64,000 bases of DNA from Asticcacaulis sp. EMRT-3. GTDB taxonomy: Bacteria; Pseudomonadota; Alphaproteobacteria; Caulobacterales; Caulobacteraceae. The stretch lies in contig NZ_JASERT010000001.1 in assembly GCF_030027245.1 (NCBI RefSeq), positions 517,001 to 581,000 of the forward strand, given 5' to 3'. The notes below the pieces were generated by a model. The model had not been told where the DNA came from, did no database searches, and saw only the letters and a list, made by a program, of their open reading frames with translations. Shown in pieces: positions 18,150 to 26,948 of the stretch (the first letter of the stretch is position 1; each line of letters starts with the position of its first letter). Both the position numbers and the translations under genes were made by a program.

Positions 18150-18593
18150 TTAGAGCCGTCCAACTTGCTTTTCGGACAAGCCCTCAGACTTTAAGCGAGA
18201 ACTCAGTATTGTAAGAACGACCGCTGCGATGAACGCAACGGAAGTTCCGATTAAGAATATAGAATCAAACGAAAGTTGCGAAATTGATAAATTCTTGTTC
18301 CTTGAATATATCATTATAGCGCCAATAATCATGAGTCCTGCTGCCACGCGAAAATATGCGGCTGCATATCTCATTAACATATTTCTTTTTGATATTTTGG
18401 GCAACTGGGCTCGATCGACAGATTTCATACTTTTTAATGAGCCATATATTAGTGCCATAGGAATTAAGAAATAAAAATCACCCAAGGGTGATGCTGCTAT
18501 ATTTAATAGAAATATTCCAATCAATAATAGTCCTATCCCTGTGATCGCAAGAGTTATGGATAGAGGTGTGTTTTTTTTATTCATCTTTTCCAC
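18150..18593 (-). CDS. Small four-helix membrane protein, AT-rich, unknown function
   Basis: I do not recognise the family. The 147-residue product has four hydrophobic segments (about 12-32, 38-52, 78-98 and 113-135) separated by Lys/Arg-rich loops such as KSMKSVDRAQLPKISKRN. Base composition is visibly AT-rich, with Ile, Asn, Ser and Lys codons unlike neighbours, suggesting acquisition. The start may be GTG 18593 or ATG 18584 (MNKKNTPLS), the latter preceded closely by GGAAAAG. It ends facing the GT2 gene and follows a transglycosylase gene's terminus region. Confidence 0.6.
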   Translation of the reverse strand: MEKMNKKNTPLSITLAITGIGLLLIGIFLLNIAASPLGDFYFLIPMALIYGSLKSMKSVDRAQLPKISKRNMLMRYAAAYFRVAAGLMIIGAIMIYSRNKNLSISQLSFDSIFLIGTSVAFIAAVVLTILSSRLKSEGLSEKQVGRL

Positions 18594-18616
18594 ATGCGCT
18601 GGATGAAAATTTACCT

Positions 18617-20641
18617 CTACTGATCCTTTGACACATCAATAATCGGCGCGTCATTGGCCGCCAGTTGCAGGCTATGCGTTGGCTTGTCCATGATCTGGCG
18701 ATAGATCCAGTAGCTGGCGGCGACTTCTTCGACATATTGCCGTGTCTGGGCCACGGGGATCGATTCCATTACCAGCAGGGAATCGGGGTTATTACCCAGC
18801 GAATCGAGCGCGTCCTTCACCGGGCGCGGCCCGGCATTATAGGCGGCGATGGTGCGCAACAGGTCGCCATCGACAATGTTCGAATCCTGAAGGCGGGTAA
18901 TATAGTCCTGGCCGACGCGCAGGTTGACCGCCGGGGTCAACAATTGTTTGGGGCGCGAATTGAAGCTCGAATCGTTCTCCACCAGGGCGGCGGTGCCCGG
19001 CATCAGTTGCAGCAGACCGTAAGCCCCCGCATAGCTGTGTGCACCCGGATCGAAGCGGCTTTCCTTGCGCGCAAAGGCAAAGAGCAGAGCCTTATCGACC
19101 GTATAACCGCCCTTGGGCTTGAAATCGGGCAGGGGGTAGGAGGCGGTGTTGAACAGCCAGTCCGAGGTGGTGAGCGCATTGACGGGCACGTGGGTTTTGG
19201 CGGCCAGGGCCAGCCAGTTTTCGCGATCATCGGCCCCGCCTGAATGCTGGATGGCCGATTGCAACTCGTCCTGGGCATCCGAAGTGCGGCCGACCTGAAG
19301 CAGGGCATTGAGGCGCTGGGCGCGCGCATCGGTCAGCACCCAGTTGAAATTATCGGTCAGGCTGGCCTTCAGCGCGTCGCGCGAGGCGATATTAAAGGTC
19401 GGCGGCAGGCCCTTCTGCGCCAGTTCGACCGCAGGCGTGACGCCCAGTCGCGCCTCGGCCACCAGGCCATAGAAGGTGAAAGGGAAGCTGGCGGCGATCT
19501 TGAACCAGGCATTGGCGGTGTCGGCCTGATTGAGCTTGGTGGCGCAGCGTCCGGCCCAATAGGCCCCGCTTGACTGGCTCCAGGCATTGCGGCTGGGATC
19601 GGTGGCCACGAACTTGAATTCGTTCAGCGCCTGGTCATAGCGCGCCAGCCGCCACAGGGCGAGGCCGGCCACCCAGTGATCGCCGATCTGTCGGCCCAGT
19701 TTCACGGCACCTTCGAGATCGCCATTATTATAGGCCGAGCGCGCCGATTTCGGCGTCAGGGGCGAATCGAGTTCGGGTGCGCCTTCATCCGGATCACCGG
19801 CAGGCGTGGACTGCGACAGCTTCGTGCTGCCCGACAGGGCCACGGCAGCATCGCTGCCTGCCGCTGCGGTGGCCTGCTGCCCCATCAGCGACGGGAAGGC
19901 CGGATCGGGCGCGCCCTCGGGCTTTTTGCGCTTGGCCAGGTTCCAGACGCGCATCGCCATCGGCTGATCGCCATAGGCATTGAGCCAGCCGATCAGTTCG
20001 TCATAGGTGGAGGTATAGCCCGCGCTGAACAGCTTGTGATATTCCGCATAGCCCATCAAACGTTTGTCGGTCACCTGAGCCAGTTGCGCCTCGGCCCCCG
20101 TATAATCACCCTGATCAATCAGGGTAAAGGCGGTGCGGTAGAGCGTGGCGTCCTGCGGTGACAGCGGACTGAGCAGCGGCTGGGCGGTGATCGGCGCGCC
20201 CTGACCCGCCACCAGACGGTAGGGTATGGGCGTGGCGTTCATCACCATTGGCGCAACAGCCGAGGCAGGCGCAGCGGCGGCATCAGCAATAGCCGGCGCG
20301 TTGCTGGCGAAGCCTTTCGGCGCCAGGGACAGCGCCTTGATCAGGGCGGCCATGCCATCGGCGGCGAAGGCTGAGGTGCTGACAGGTTTCGCTCTGGCAG
20401 TTTCGGTTTTTCTGGCAGTTTCGGTTTTTCTGGATTTAGATGAAACGGCTCTGGATGTTTTGACGTGTTCTGCGGCCCTGTGCGCGGTGGTCTTATGCGC
20501 GGCAGTCTTGTGTGCGGCAGTCTTGTGCGTGGCAGTCTTATGCGCGCTGGCGGCATGGCAGGGAACGGCCATGATCAGGGCCAGACCAAGGCCCAGGCTG
20601 AAAACAGAAAATCGGGTGAAAGCGCGGGTCTTTGACGTCAA
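18617..20641 (-). CDS. slt: Soluble lytic murein transglycosylase (Slt70 type)
   Basis: A periplasmic muramidase that cuts peptidoglycan to 1,6-anhydro-MurNAc products. The signal peptide (to about residue 31) is followed by a low-complexity linker with four HKTA-type repeats and a doubled KTETAR, an alpha-superhelical U-domain (about 150-490), and the C-terminal SLT domain: catalytic Glu in FARKESRFDPGA (E527), GAYGLLQLMPGTA and IAAYNAGPRPV. The length, 674, fits Slt70. The 18-bp and 15-bp DNA repeats behind the linker repeats suggest slippage. AmpG, which imports such muropeptides, lies 6 kb away. Confidence 0.93.
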   Translation of the reverse strand: MTSKTRAFTRFSVFSLGLGLALIMAVPCHAASAHKTATHKTAAHKTAAHKTTAHRAAEHVKTSRAVSSKSRKTETARKTETARAKPVSTSAFAADGMAALIKALSLAPKGFASNAPAIADAAAAPASAVAPMVMNATPIPYRLVAGQGAPITAQPLLSPLSPQDATLYRTAFTLIDQGDYTGAEAQLAQVTDKRLMGYAEYHKLFSAGYTSTYDELIGWLNAYGDQPMAMRVWNLAKRKKPEGAPDPAFPSLMGQQATAAAGSDAAVALSGSTKLSQSTPAGDPDEGAPELDSPLTPKSARSAYNNGDLEGAVKLGRQIGDHWVAGLALWRLARYDQALNEFKFVATDPSRNAWSQSSGAYWAGRCATKLNQADTANAWFKIAASFPFTFYGLVAEARLGVTPAVELAQKGLPPTFNIASRDALKASLTDNFNWVLTDARAQRLNALLQVGRTSDAQDELQSAIQHSGGADDRENWLALAAKTHVPVNALTTSDWLFNTASYPLPDFKPKGGYTVDKALLFAFARKESRFDPGAHSYAGAYGLLQLMPGTAALVENDSSFNSRPKQLLTPAVNLRVGQDYITRLQDSNIVDGDLLRTIAAYNAGPRPVKDALDSLGNNPDSLLVMESIPVAQTRQYVEEVAASYWIYRQIMDKPTHSLQLAANDAPIIDVSKDQ

Positions 20642-20807
20642 AACGGTGCCTTGGTCAGAGGGTGGGCCGGTCGGCGCAAATCGGGAAGAACGAGGTTAGC
20701 CAGATATTGAGATCATGGCAAGCCATGACCTATTGTGTCTTTATAATCAGGCATGAGTTTACAATATGGCCAAAAAGGGTCGAACCTATCACGGCTTGGT
20801 GAGGTGG

Positions 20808-21638
20808 CTATAAGGCAAGCTGTGCCTTGAGCTGCAACAGGTCGCGCCACAACAGCGCCTTGGCCTGAGGCTGGCTCAGCAAAAAGCGCGGCGGATAGCT
20901 GGCAATGGCCGGTATGTCGAGGCCGCCTTCATGATAGCGCACAAGGCGACCACGTAGTTTGGACAGGCTCTGGTCGAGATTGAGCGCGCAGGCTACGGCG
21001 GGGGCGCCCAGCAGCAAAAGCGCTTTTGGCGCGGCCAGCCGAATCAGGGCGTGCAGGAAGGGTGCGCCCAGCGTGATGTCCTCAGGCGTCAGGGGGCGTC
21101 CGCCCGCCGGTCGCCAGAAGGCGCAAGGAGCCAGCATGGCGCGCTCCAGCAGGCCCGCCGCCTTCAGCGCCTTGTCCATCATCTCGCCCGGCTTACCGGC
21201 AAAGGCCTGCCCGCTGTCGTCCTCGTCGCTATCGGGCGGTTCGCCGATGACCAGCAGGTCAGGACTGGCCAGCCCGCGAAACCGCACGAGCGATTTGCCG
21301 CCCTCATGGCGCAACGGCATGTGCTGGAAGGCGTCGAGTTCGGCATAAAGCTCATCAAGGCTGCGCGCGGCATTGGCGCGCTGGCGGGCCTCGTGGGCCA
21401 GCGCCGCCACATCGATATAGGCTAAGCTGTGTGGGCGCAGCGCATTGACGGGGGCTGTTGCGGCCTGAGGCGTCACGTGAATTTGCGCGGACGTGGCGGC
21501 ATTGGCTTGAAAACGCGGTTTATTTTCGCTCAGAGTCCTATTAAGAGGCTCTGTTTCATAGACTTCGTCCAGCTCATGATCGATAAGAAAGCCGAAATAG
21601 CTTTCGAGTGCCTGATAGGTGTCATCGCTGAACGGCAT
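20808..21638 (-). CDS. Uracil-DNA glycosylase family 4-like protein lacking key residues
   Basis: The UDG superfamily core is seen: LLVIGEPPDSDEDDSGQAFAG, KPGEMMDKALKAAGL, then ALLLLGAPAVACAL and IASYPPRFLLSQPQAK. In family 4 enzymes the N-terminal CxxC, supplying half of the 4Fe-4S cluster, sits before this block; here FQHMPLRHEG has no Cys. The second motif normally reads HPAYLLR; here His is replaced by Pro (YPPRFLL). A single Cys remains in MLAPCAFWRP. So iron-sulfur binding and normal catalysis are doubtful. The 100-residue N-terminal extension is unassigned. It may be a divergent glycosylase or a non-catalytic DNA-binding relative. Confidence 0.75.
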   Translation of the reverse strand: MPFSDDTYQALESYFGFLIDHELDEVYETEPLNRTLSENKPRFQANAATSAQIHVTPQAATAPVNALRPHSLAYIDVAALAHEARQRANAARSLDELYAELDAFQHMPLRHEGGKSLVRFRGLASPDLLVIGEPPDSDEDDSGQAFAGKPGEMMDKALKAAGLLERAMLAPCAFWRPAGGRPLTPEDITLGAPFLHALIRLAAPKALLLLGAPAVACALNLDQSLSKLRGRLVRYHEGGLDIPAIASYPPRFLLSQPQAKALLWRDLLQLKAQLAL

Positions 21639-21758
21639 GGCTTGAGCGGATGGCCTTATGAAAACGAACGGTGGGCGCAGTCATAGAGGCTGGCGCGGCA
21701 AAGTTCAAAACAAAACACGTCCTGGCCGTTTGCAGGCCGCTTTGAGGAGATGAAGGTC

Positions 21759-23447
21759 ATGTCGGATACGCCGAAAACCACCGAAGGGGTGGCGCGCGAA
21801 TCGATGGACTATGATGTCGTCATCGTCGGCGGCGGGCCAGCGGGCCTGTCGGCGGCGATCCGTCTCAAGCAGAAGGCTGCCGAGGCCGGTATTGAGGTCA
21901 GCGTGGCCGTGCTCGAAAAAGGCTCGGAAATCGGCGCCCATATATTGTCGGGCGCGGTGATCGATCCGTCGGGGCTGGCGAAACTGTTCCCTGACTGGAA
22001 AGCTATGGGCGCGCCCCTCGAAACCGAGGTCAGCGACGACAAATTCATCTTCCTGGGGCCGCAGGGCGCGCTGGACATTACCTGGCTGCCCAAGCCCGAC
22101 TATATGAGCAATCACGGCTGCTATATCGCTTCGCTCGGCAATTTAAGCCGCTGGCTGGCCGAACAGGCGGAAGGCTTGGGCGTTGAAATCTATCCCGGCA
22201 TGGCCTGTTCAGAGGTGCTTTACGACGACGAGGGCGCGGTGGCGGGCGTGGTGGCCGGGGTGTTCGGTGTAGCGAAAGATGGCCATCACAAGCCCGATTA
22301 CCAGCCGGGCCTCGACCTGCGCGCGCGTTACACCTTCTTTGCCGAAGGGGCGCGCGGCTCGCTGTCGCAGCAGGTGATCCGCAAGTTCGATCTGGACGCC
22401 AAAAGCGATTACCAGAAATACGGGCTGGGCATCAAGGAACTGTGGAAGGTTGCCCCCGACAAGTTCAAGCCCGGCCTTGTGCAGCATACGCTCGGCTGGC
22501 CGCTGGACGACCGCACCGGCGGCGGCTCATTCATGTACCATTTCGGCGACCATTATGTGTCGATCGGCTTTGTGGTGCATCTCAATTACCAAAATCCGTA
22601 TCTGTCGCCCTATGACGAGTTCCAGCGCTTCAAGCACCATCCGCTGATCCGCGACGTGCTGGAAGGTGGCGAGCGCGTGGCCTATGGCGCGCGCGCCATC
22701 AGCGAAGGCGGTTATCAGTCGGTGCCGCGTCTGGTCTTCCCCGGCGGGGCGCTGATCGGCTGTTCGGCGGGACTGGTCAATGTGCCGCGTATCAAGGGCA
22801 GCCATAATGCGATCAAGAGCGGCATTCTGGCGGCGGATGCGGTAGTCAAGGCGCTGAGGTCAGAAACGCCGTCGCGCGTGCTGGAAGCGTATCAGACGGC
22901 CTATGACCATTCCGACATCGCGGCGGAACTGCGCCTTGTGCGCAACGTCAAGCCGCTGTTGTCGCGGCTCGGCACCAGTTTCGGCACGCTGATCGGCGGC
23001 CTTGAAATGTGGTGTACGCGGCTGCTCGGCGGTTTTTCGTTCCTCGGCACGCTCAGTCATGGCAAGTCCGACGCCCATGCCATCAAGCCTGCGGCGGAAT
23101 GCAGGCCGATCAGCTATCCGAAGCCGGATGGCGTCCTGTCGTTCGACAAGCTGTCTTCGGTGTTTCTGTCGAGCACCAATCATGAGGAAGACCAGCCGGT
23201 TCACCTGAAACTCAAAGACCCGCATATCCCGATCGACATCAACCTGCCCAAATATGCCGAACCGGCGCAGCGCTATTGTCCGGCAGGGGTTTATGAGATT
23301 GTCGGGCTGGAAACGCATCAGCCGCGTTTACAGATCAACGCCCAGAACTGCGTCCACTGCAAGACCTGCGACATCAAGGATCCGACCGGCAATATCGTCT
23401 GGACGTGTCCGGAAGGTGGTGGGGGGCCCAACTATCCCAATATGTAA
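21759..23447 (+). CDS. Electron transfer flavoprotein-ubiquinone oxidoreductase
   Basis: ETF-QO passes electrons from acyl-CoA and related dehydrogenases, through ETF, to ubiquinone at the inner membrane. The FAD motif DVVIVGGGPAGLSAAIRLKQ lies near residue 18; AHILSGAVIDP, GCYIASLGNLSRWL and SRLGTSFGTLIGGLEMW are conserved blocks. The C-terminal ferredoxin-like 4Fe-4S site is NCVHCKTCDIKDP and WTCPEGGGGPNYPNM. ATG at 21759 is favoured: GAGGAG at 21744-21749 is 9 bases away, whereas ATG 21750 abuts it. Two 118-bp palindromic repeats start one base after the stop. Confidence 0.95.
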   Translation: MSDTPKTTEGVARESMDYDVVIVGGGPAGLSAAIRLKQKAAEAGIEVSVAVLEKGSEIGAHILSGAVIDPSGLAKLFPDWKAMGAPLETEVSDDKFIFLGPQGALDITWLPKPDYMSNHGCYIASLGNLSRWLAEQAEGLGVEIYPGMACSEVLYDDEGAVAGVVAGVFGVAKDGHHKPDYQPGLDLRARYTFFAEGARGSLSQQVIRKFDLDAKSDYQKYGLGIKELWKVAPDKFKPGLVQHTLGWPLDDRTGGGSFMYHFGDHYVSIGFVVHLNYQNPYLSPYDEFQRFKHHPLIRDVLEGGERVAYGARAISEGGYQSVPRLVFPGGALIGCSAGLVNVPRIKGSHNAIKSGILAADAVVKALRSETPSRVLEAYQTAYDHSDIAAELRLVRNVKPLLSRLGTSFGTLIGGLEMWCTRLLGGFSFLGTLSHGKSDAHAIKPAAECRPISYPKPDGVLSFDKLSSVFLSSTNHEEDQPVHLKLKDPHIPIDINLPKYAEPAQRYCPAGVYEIVGLETHQPRLQINAQNCVHCKTCDIKDPTGNIVWTCPEGGGGPNYPNM

Positions 23448-23683
23448 AAATGGCTGAGGCTGGCCTGCAACGGGCAGTTTTCTGCGCTTCCGGTGCTCAC
23501 GGACTTGAGTACGCTGCGCTCCGGTTCTCGAAACCAGCCCGTTTCGTCACAGCCTGAGCCATTTTAAATGGCTGAGGCTGGCCTGCAACTAGCAGTTTTC
23601 TGCGCTTCCGGTGCTCATGGACTTGAGTACGCTGCGCTCCGGTTCTCGAAACCAGCCCGTTTCGTCACAGGCTGAGCCATTTT
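23448..23683. repeat. Two tandem 118-bp palindromic repeat units
   Basis: Unit 1 (23448-23565) and unit 2 (23566-23683) are nearly identical. Each starts AAATGGCTGAGGCTGG and ends with the complement GCCTGAGCCATTTT, so each folds as a long hairpin; AACGGGC/GCCCGTT and GTGCTCA/TGAGTAC give additional inner pairing in unit 1. Unit 2 has lost some inner pairs (AACTAGC) and carries CAGGCTG for CAGCCTG at the end. The array directly follows the etf-qo stop and may act as its terminator. Nothing else was seen in 23684-23794. Confidence 0.93.
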
Positions 23684-23794
23684 AAAAGCGCCCGGCTGCT
23701 GACATCTTGTCAACTTTTACGTGACAGGTTTTGACATTATATCCTACCTGCTTAAGTACAGCTTCCGTTCGACAAAAGGTCACCCGCCGTCGCC

Positions 23795-25582
23795 ATGCCC
23801 AAACCCCGTCTTGTCCCGGCCCTTGCAGGCCTTTTGTCGCTGGCCTGCGCCACGGCGGTGCCCGCCAGCGCCCACTCGACCGCGCCTGTAACCGAAGCAG
23901 CGCAATCGCCCATCGCCGATTTTCTGGTGGGCCGTTATGCCATCGCCAATGGCGACATCGCCACGGCGGCCCAGGCCATGAACGCGGCGGCTCAGGCCGA
24001 TCCCGCCAGTTCCGATCTGCGCGAAAGCGCTTTTCTGGTCGGCATTCTGGGTGGTGACATCGACCGGGCAGCGGCGATGGCGCCCGGCCTGAAGGATGGC
24101 TCAGACACGTCACGATTGATGGGGCCACTGGTCATGGCCGTCACCGAAATACGCGCAGGCCGCTATGGTGCGGCGCGCCGCCATATCGAAGCCGGCCTCA
24201 AGTTCAAGCCGCAGGATCGCAATCTGGTTTTGCTGCGCCCCTATGTGCTGGCGCTCGACGGTAAATGGAAGCAGGCTTTCGATGAGTCCGGCGATGCGGC
24301 CCTGACTGCCAGCGACAGCGGACGGCTGCTCGTCTACCTGCTCAAATCGGAACGCGCCCGCCTTTATGAACTGCATGGCGACAACACCAGCGCCGAAGTC
24401 CTTTACAAGGCCCTGTGCCAGCCCGGTGCGGCCAGTTATATTTTCGGCCCCGACTATGCGGCCTTCCTTGAGCGGCAAGGACGCGGCGACGAGGCCAAGG
24501 CGCTGTGGAGCACGATTGCCAGCCAATCGGGTGATCCCGCCGCCAAGGCCGCGCTCAAACGTATCGCCAAAGGTGGTGCGGCTCCGGCCTTGCCTGACCT
24601 GAAGGCCTCGATGGCGCAGGCCCTGTTCGTGTCGTCCACCATTGCCTTCAGCGAGCACGATTCCGAAATGGCGCTGGCCAGCATACGCCTGTCGCTGTAT
24701 CTCGATCCGCAGCCCGAACGGCCGCGCATCTTTCTGGGCCAGATCGAGCAAAACCTGAAGGATACCCAGGCCGCCGATGCGGTATGGGCCGGAATTGGCC
24801 GTGATTCGCCCTTCTATGCCGAAGCCACCTTGCGCCGCGCCGGCATGTTGCGCGATGCGGGCGATTCTGATGGCGCTCTGGCCCTGCTCGATCAGGCCTT
24901 AAGCATCGATCCCGACAATCTGTCACTGATCAGCGAAAAGGCCGGGCTGCTTCATGCCGAATATAAGGATCAGGCGGCGCTTGATGTGATCGAGGCGCGC
25001 GTCAAGCGGGCGGGCGACAAGGATTTCACCTGGCAGGCCTGGTTTCTGGAGGCCATGATTTACGATTCGCTGGATCGCTGGAGCGATGCCGAGGCCATGA
25101 TCACCAAGGCGCAGGCGCTCAATCCGGGCCGCCCGGAGATTCTCAACTTCCTCGGCTATGGCTGGATCGAGCACGGCATTCATATACAGGACGGCATGGA
25201 TCTGGTGCGTCAGGCCATGAATATCAGCCCCAAATCAGGCGCGATCATCGATTCGCTCGGCTGGGGCTATTATAAGCTGGGTGATTATGATCAGGCCCTG
25301 ACCTATATCGAACAGGCCATCCAGCTCGAACCCGCCGACGCCGACATCAATGAGCACCTCGGCGATGTCTATAAGGCGCTGGGGCGCAATACCGAGGCCG
25401 GTTACGAATGGCAGCGCGTCCTGACCCTGAAAACCAGCGACAAACAGGCCGCCGAAGTGCGCAAGAAGATCGATGACAATGCCGCCAGCCTGCGCATGGT
25501 GTCGGGCGCGGTTGCGCCGAAAGCCGGGGCCGTCAAGGTGGTTGCCACGGCGAATGACCCAGCGGCGCGGCAGCGCCCGTGA
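23795..25582 (+). CDS. Exported tetratricopeptide-repeat protein
   Basis: A 595-residue protein with a signal peptide (LVPALAGLLSLACATAVPASA) and TPR-like helical repeats along most of its length. The clearest are in the C-terminal half: GALALLDQALSIDPDNLSL, DAEAMITKAQALNPGRPE, SGAIIDSLGWGYYKLGDYDQ and EQAIQLEPADADINEHLGD. The LGWGYYKLGDYDQAL...HLGDVYKALGR block resembles the C terminus of alphaproteobacterial exported TPR proteins. It probably scaffolds proteins in the periplasm or outer membrane; no partner can be named. Its stop overlaps the ispE start by four bases (GTGA), a conserved type of coupling. Confidence 0.82.
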   Translation: MPKPRLVPALAGLLSLACATAVPASAHSTAPVTEAAQSPIADFLVGRYAIANGDIATAAQAMNAAAQADPASSDLRESAFLVGILGGDIDRAAAMAPGLKDGSDTSRLMGPLVMAVTEIRAGRYGAARRHIEAGLKFKPQDRNLVLLRPYVLALDGKWKQAFDESGDAALTASDSGRLLVYLLKSERARLYELHGDNTSAEVLYKALCQPGAASYIFGPDYAAFLERQGRGDEAKALWSTIASQSGDPAAKAALKRIAKGGAAPALPDLKASMAQALFVSSTIAFSEHDSEMALASIRLSLYLDPQPERPRIFLGQIEQNLKDTQAADAVWAGIGRDSPFYAEATLRRAGMLRDAGDSDGALALLDQALSIDPDNLSLISEKAGLLHAEYKDQAALDVIEARVKRAGDKDFTWQAWFLEAMIYDSLDRWSDAEAMITKAQALNPGRPEILNFLGYGWIEHGIHIQDGMDLVRQAMNISPKSGAIIDSLGWGYYKLGDYDQALTYIEQAIQLEPADADINEHLGDVYKALGRNTEAGYEWQRVLTLKTSDKQAAEVRKKIDDNAASLRMVSGAVAPKAGAVKVVATANDPAARQRP

Positions 25583-26466
25583 CGGCCACGCAAACGGCGC
25601 GCGCCAAGGTCAATCTGTACCTGCATGTGGCCGCGCCCGATGCGCGCGGCTGGCATCCGTTGCAAAGTCTGGTGATGTTTGCCGATTGCGGCGATACGGT
25701 CAGTCTGACAGACGATGGTGGCCGGAGCATCACCGGGCCGTTTGGCGCAGGGCTAAGCACAGGCGAAGACAATCTGATCTGGAAGGCGGTGCGCGCCTTT
25801 GAGCAGACGGCGGGCGTTACTATCCGCCACGGTCTTCATCTCGACAAGCAATTGCCCATCGCTTCGGGGCTGGGCGGCGGCAGCGCCGATGCGGGGGCCG
25901 CTTTACGCCTGTTGCGCGAAGCTTATGCGCCGCAGATGGCCGATGACCTGCTCGACACCATCGCCGCCAAAACCGGGGCGGACGGCGTGATGTGCCTGCG
26001 CAGCGAAACCGCTTTTGCCGAGGGCTATGGCGAGCGTCTGACGGCGGTGAAACTGCCCTGCGTGCCGTGCGTGCTGGTCAATCCCGGCGTGGCCTGCGCC
26101 ACCGCCGATGTCTATGCCGGATTCGATGCGCTTGAGCCTTTCGCGGCCATTGAGGCGAAGGGGGGCGAGGCGAAAGGGGGCGAGGCGAAGGCGGGCTTTG
26201 CCGATATTGTCAATTTGAACGGGCTGGTGGCGGCGTTGGCGGCCACGCGCAACGATCTCGAACCCGCCGCCATACGCCTGCAACCGGTCATCGCCGAGGT
26301 GCTGGCGGAACTGCGTGGTCAGCCGCAAACCCTGCTGGCGCGCATGTCAGGATCGGGCGCCACCTGCTTTGCGCTCTGCGCCGATGATGAGTCCGCCAGT
26401 GCCTTAGCCAGCCGGATGCAGACGATTTTGCCGGGCGGCTGGGTGCGCGCCTGCCGGCTTGGTTGA
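25579..26466 (+). CDS. ispE: 4-diphosphocytidyl-2-C-methyl-D-erythritol kinase
   Basis: IspE phosphorylates CDP-methylerythritol in the MEP isoprenoid pathway. GHMP-kinase signatures are present: Lys in ARAKVNLYL (K10), the phosphate loop LPIASGLGGGSADAGAA (93-107), Asp in TGADGVMCL (D135) and the C-terminal MSGSGATCFAL. GTG at 25579 overlaps the upstream stop. A 15-bp unit is repeated three times at 26152-26196, adding EAKGG-EAKGG-EAKAG to a surface stretch before the third motif, a lineage-specific slippage product. Its final 63 bases overlap a convergent DUF6157 gene. Confidence 0.94.
   Translation: MTATQTARAKVNLYLHVAAPDARGWHPLQSLVMFADCGDTVSLTDDGGRSITGPFGAGLSTGEDNLIWKAVRAFEQTAGVTIRHGLHLDKQLPIASGLGGGSADAGAALRLLREAYAPQMADDLLDTIAAKTGADGVMCLRSETAFAEGYGERLTAVKLPCVPCVLVNPGVACATADVYAGFDALEPFAAIEAKGGEAKGGEAKAGFADIVNLNGLVAALAATRNDLEPAAIRLQPVIAEVLAELRGQPQTLLARMSGSGATCFALCADDESASALASRMQTILPGGWVRACRLG
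26152..26196 (+). repeat. Three 15-bp in-frame repeats inside ispE
   Basis: Three consecutive 15-base units starting GAGGCGAA encode EAKGG, EAKGG and EAKAG. Because 15 is divisible by three, the frame is kept. Confidence 0.9.
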
Positions 26467-26880
26467 GACTGTTTTGGCTGAAGGGCGGGCATTGCGCATG
26501 GCCGGTTCGATGCGATGGCCGCCGCTTGTCAGGAATTTCCGATAAGCCACCGAATCTACCGGATAAATAGCGATTTTTCCTGCATCATTATAATGGGCAC
26601 CGAAACCATAGGTCTTGGTGAGCGGCGAGGCGCGCATACAGGGATGGCCCTTGCTGAAAAAGGCCTCGCGGTGAGTGTCACGCACCGCGTCAGCAATATG
26701 GTTGCGCCGACACCAGACCTCGAAATTGAGGGCGTCGATGTCATATTCGTAAGGGTGTTCGCTCAGCAGATCATAATGCAGGCGGGCGATGGTCGGCCCC
26801 GCGTCACGCTCAGGCGGCGGCAGACCCTGGCTGGCGGGACAGTCTTCGGCGACGGTGATGAAGGTGTTGGTAATATGCAC
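26404..26880 (-). CDS. DUF6157 family protein
   Basis: A small soluble protein of unknown function. It begins MHITNTFITVAEDCPASQG, and contains FFSKGHPCMRASPLTKTYGFGAHYNDAGKIAIYPVDS, parts that match the DUF6157 family as I remember it (members begin with a similar EVAEDCP segment and share FFSKGQ-CFRASPLTKRYG). The C-terminal 30 residues are rich in Arg, Pro and Ala and derive from DNA that overlaps the end of ispE on the other strand; they look like an extension beyond the family's usual end. It follows the convergent ispE and precedes ampG on the same strand. Confidence 0.72.
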   Translation of the reverse strand: MHITNTFITVAEDCPASQGLPPPERDAGPTIARLHYDLLSEHPYEYDIDALNFEVWCRRNHIADAVRDTHREAFFSKGHPCMRASPLTKTYGFGAHYNDAGKIAIYPVDSVAYRKFLTSGGHRIEPAMRNARPSAKTVSTKPAGAHPAARQNRLHPAG

Positions 26881-26948
26881 GGCATTTTCCCTTTTTGCCT
26901 TCGATATGCGACAGGCAGGGTAAGAAATCCATACGAGTTTACGCCGTT

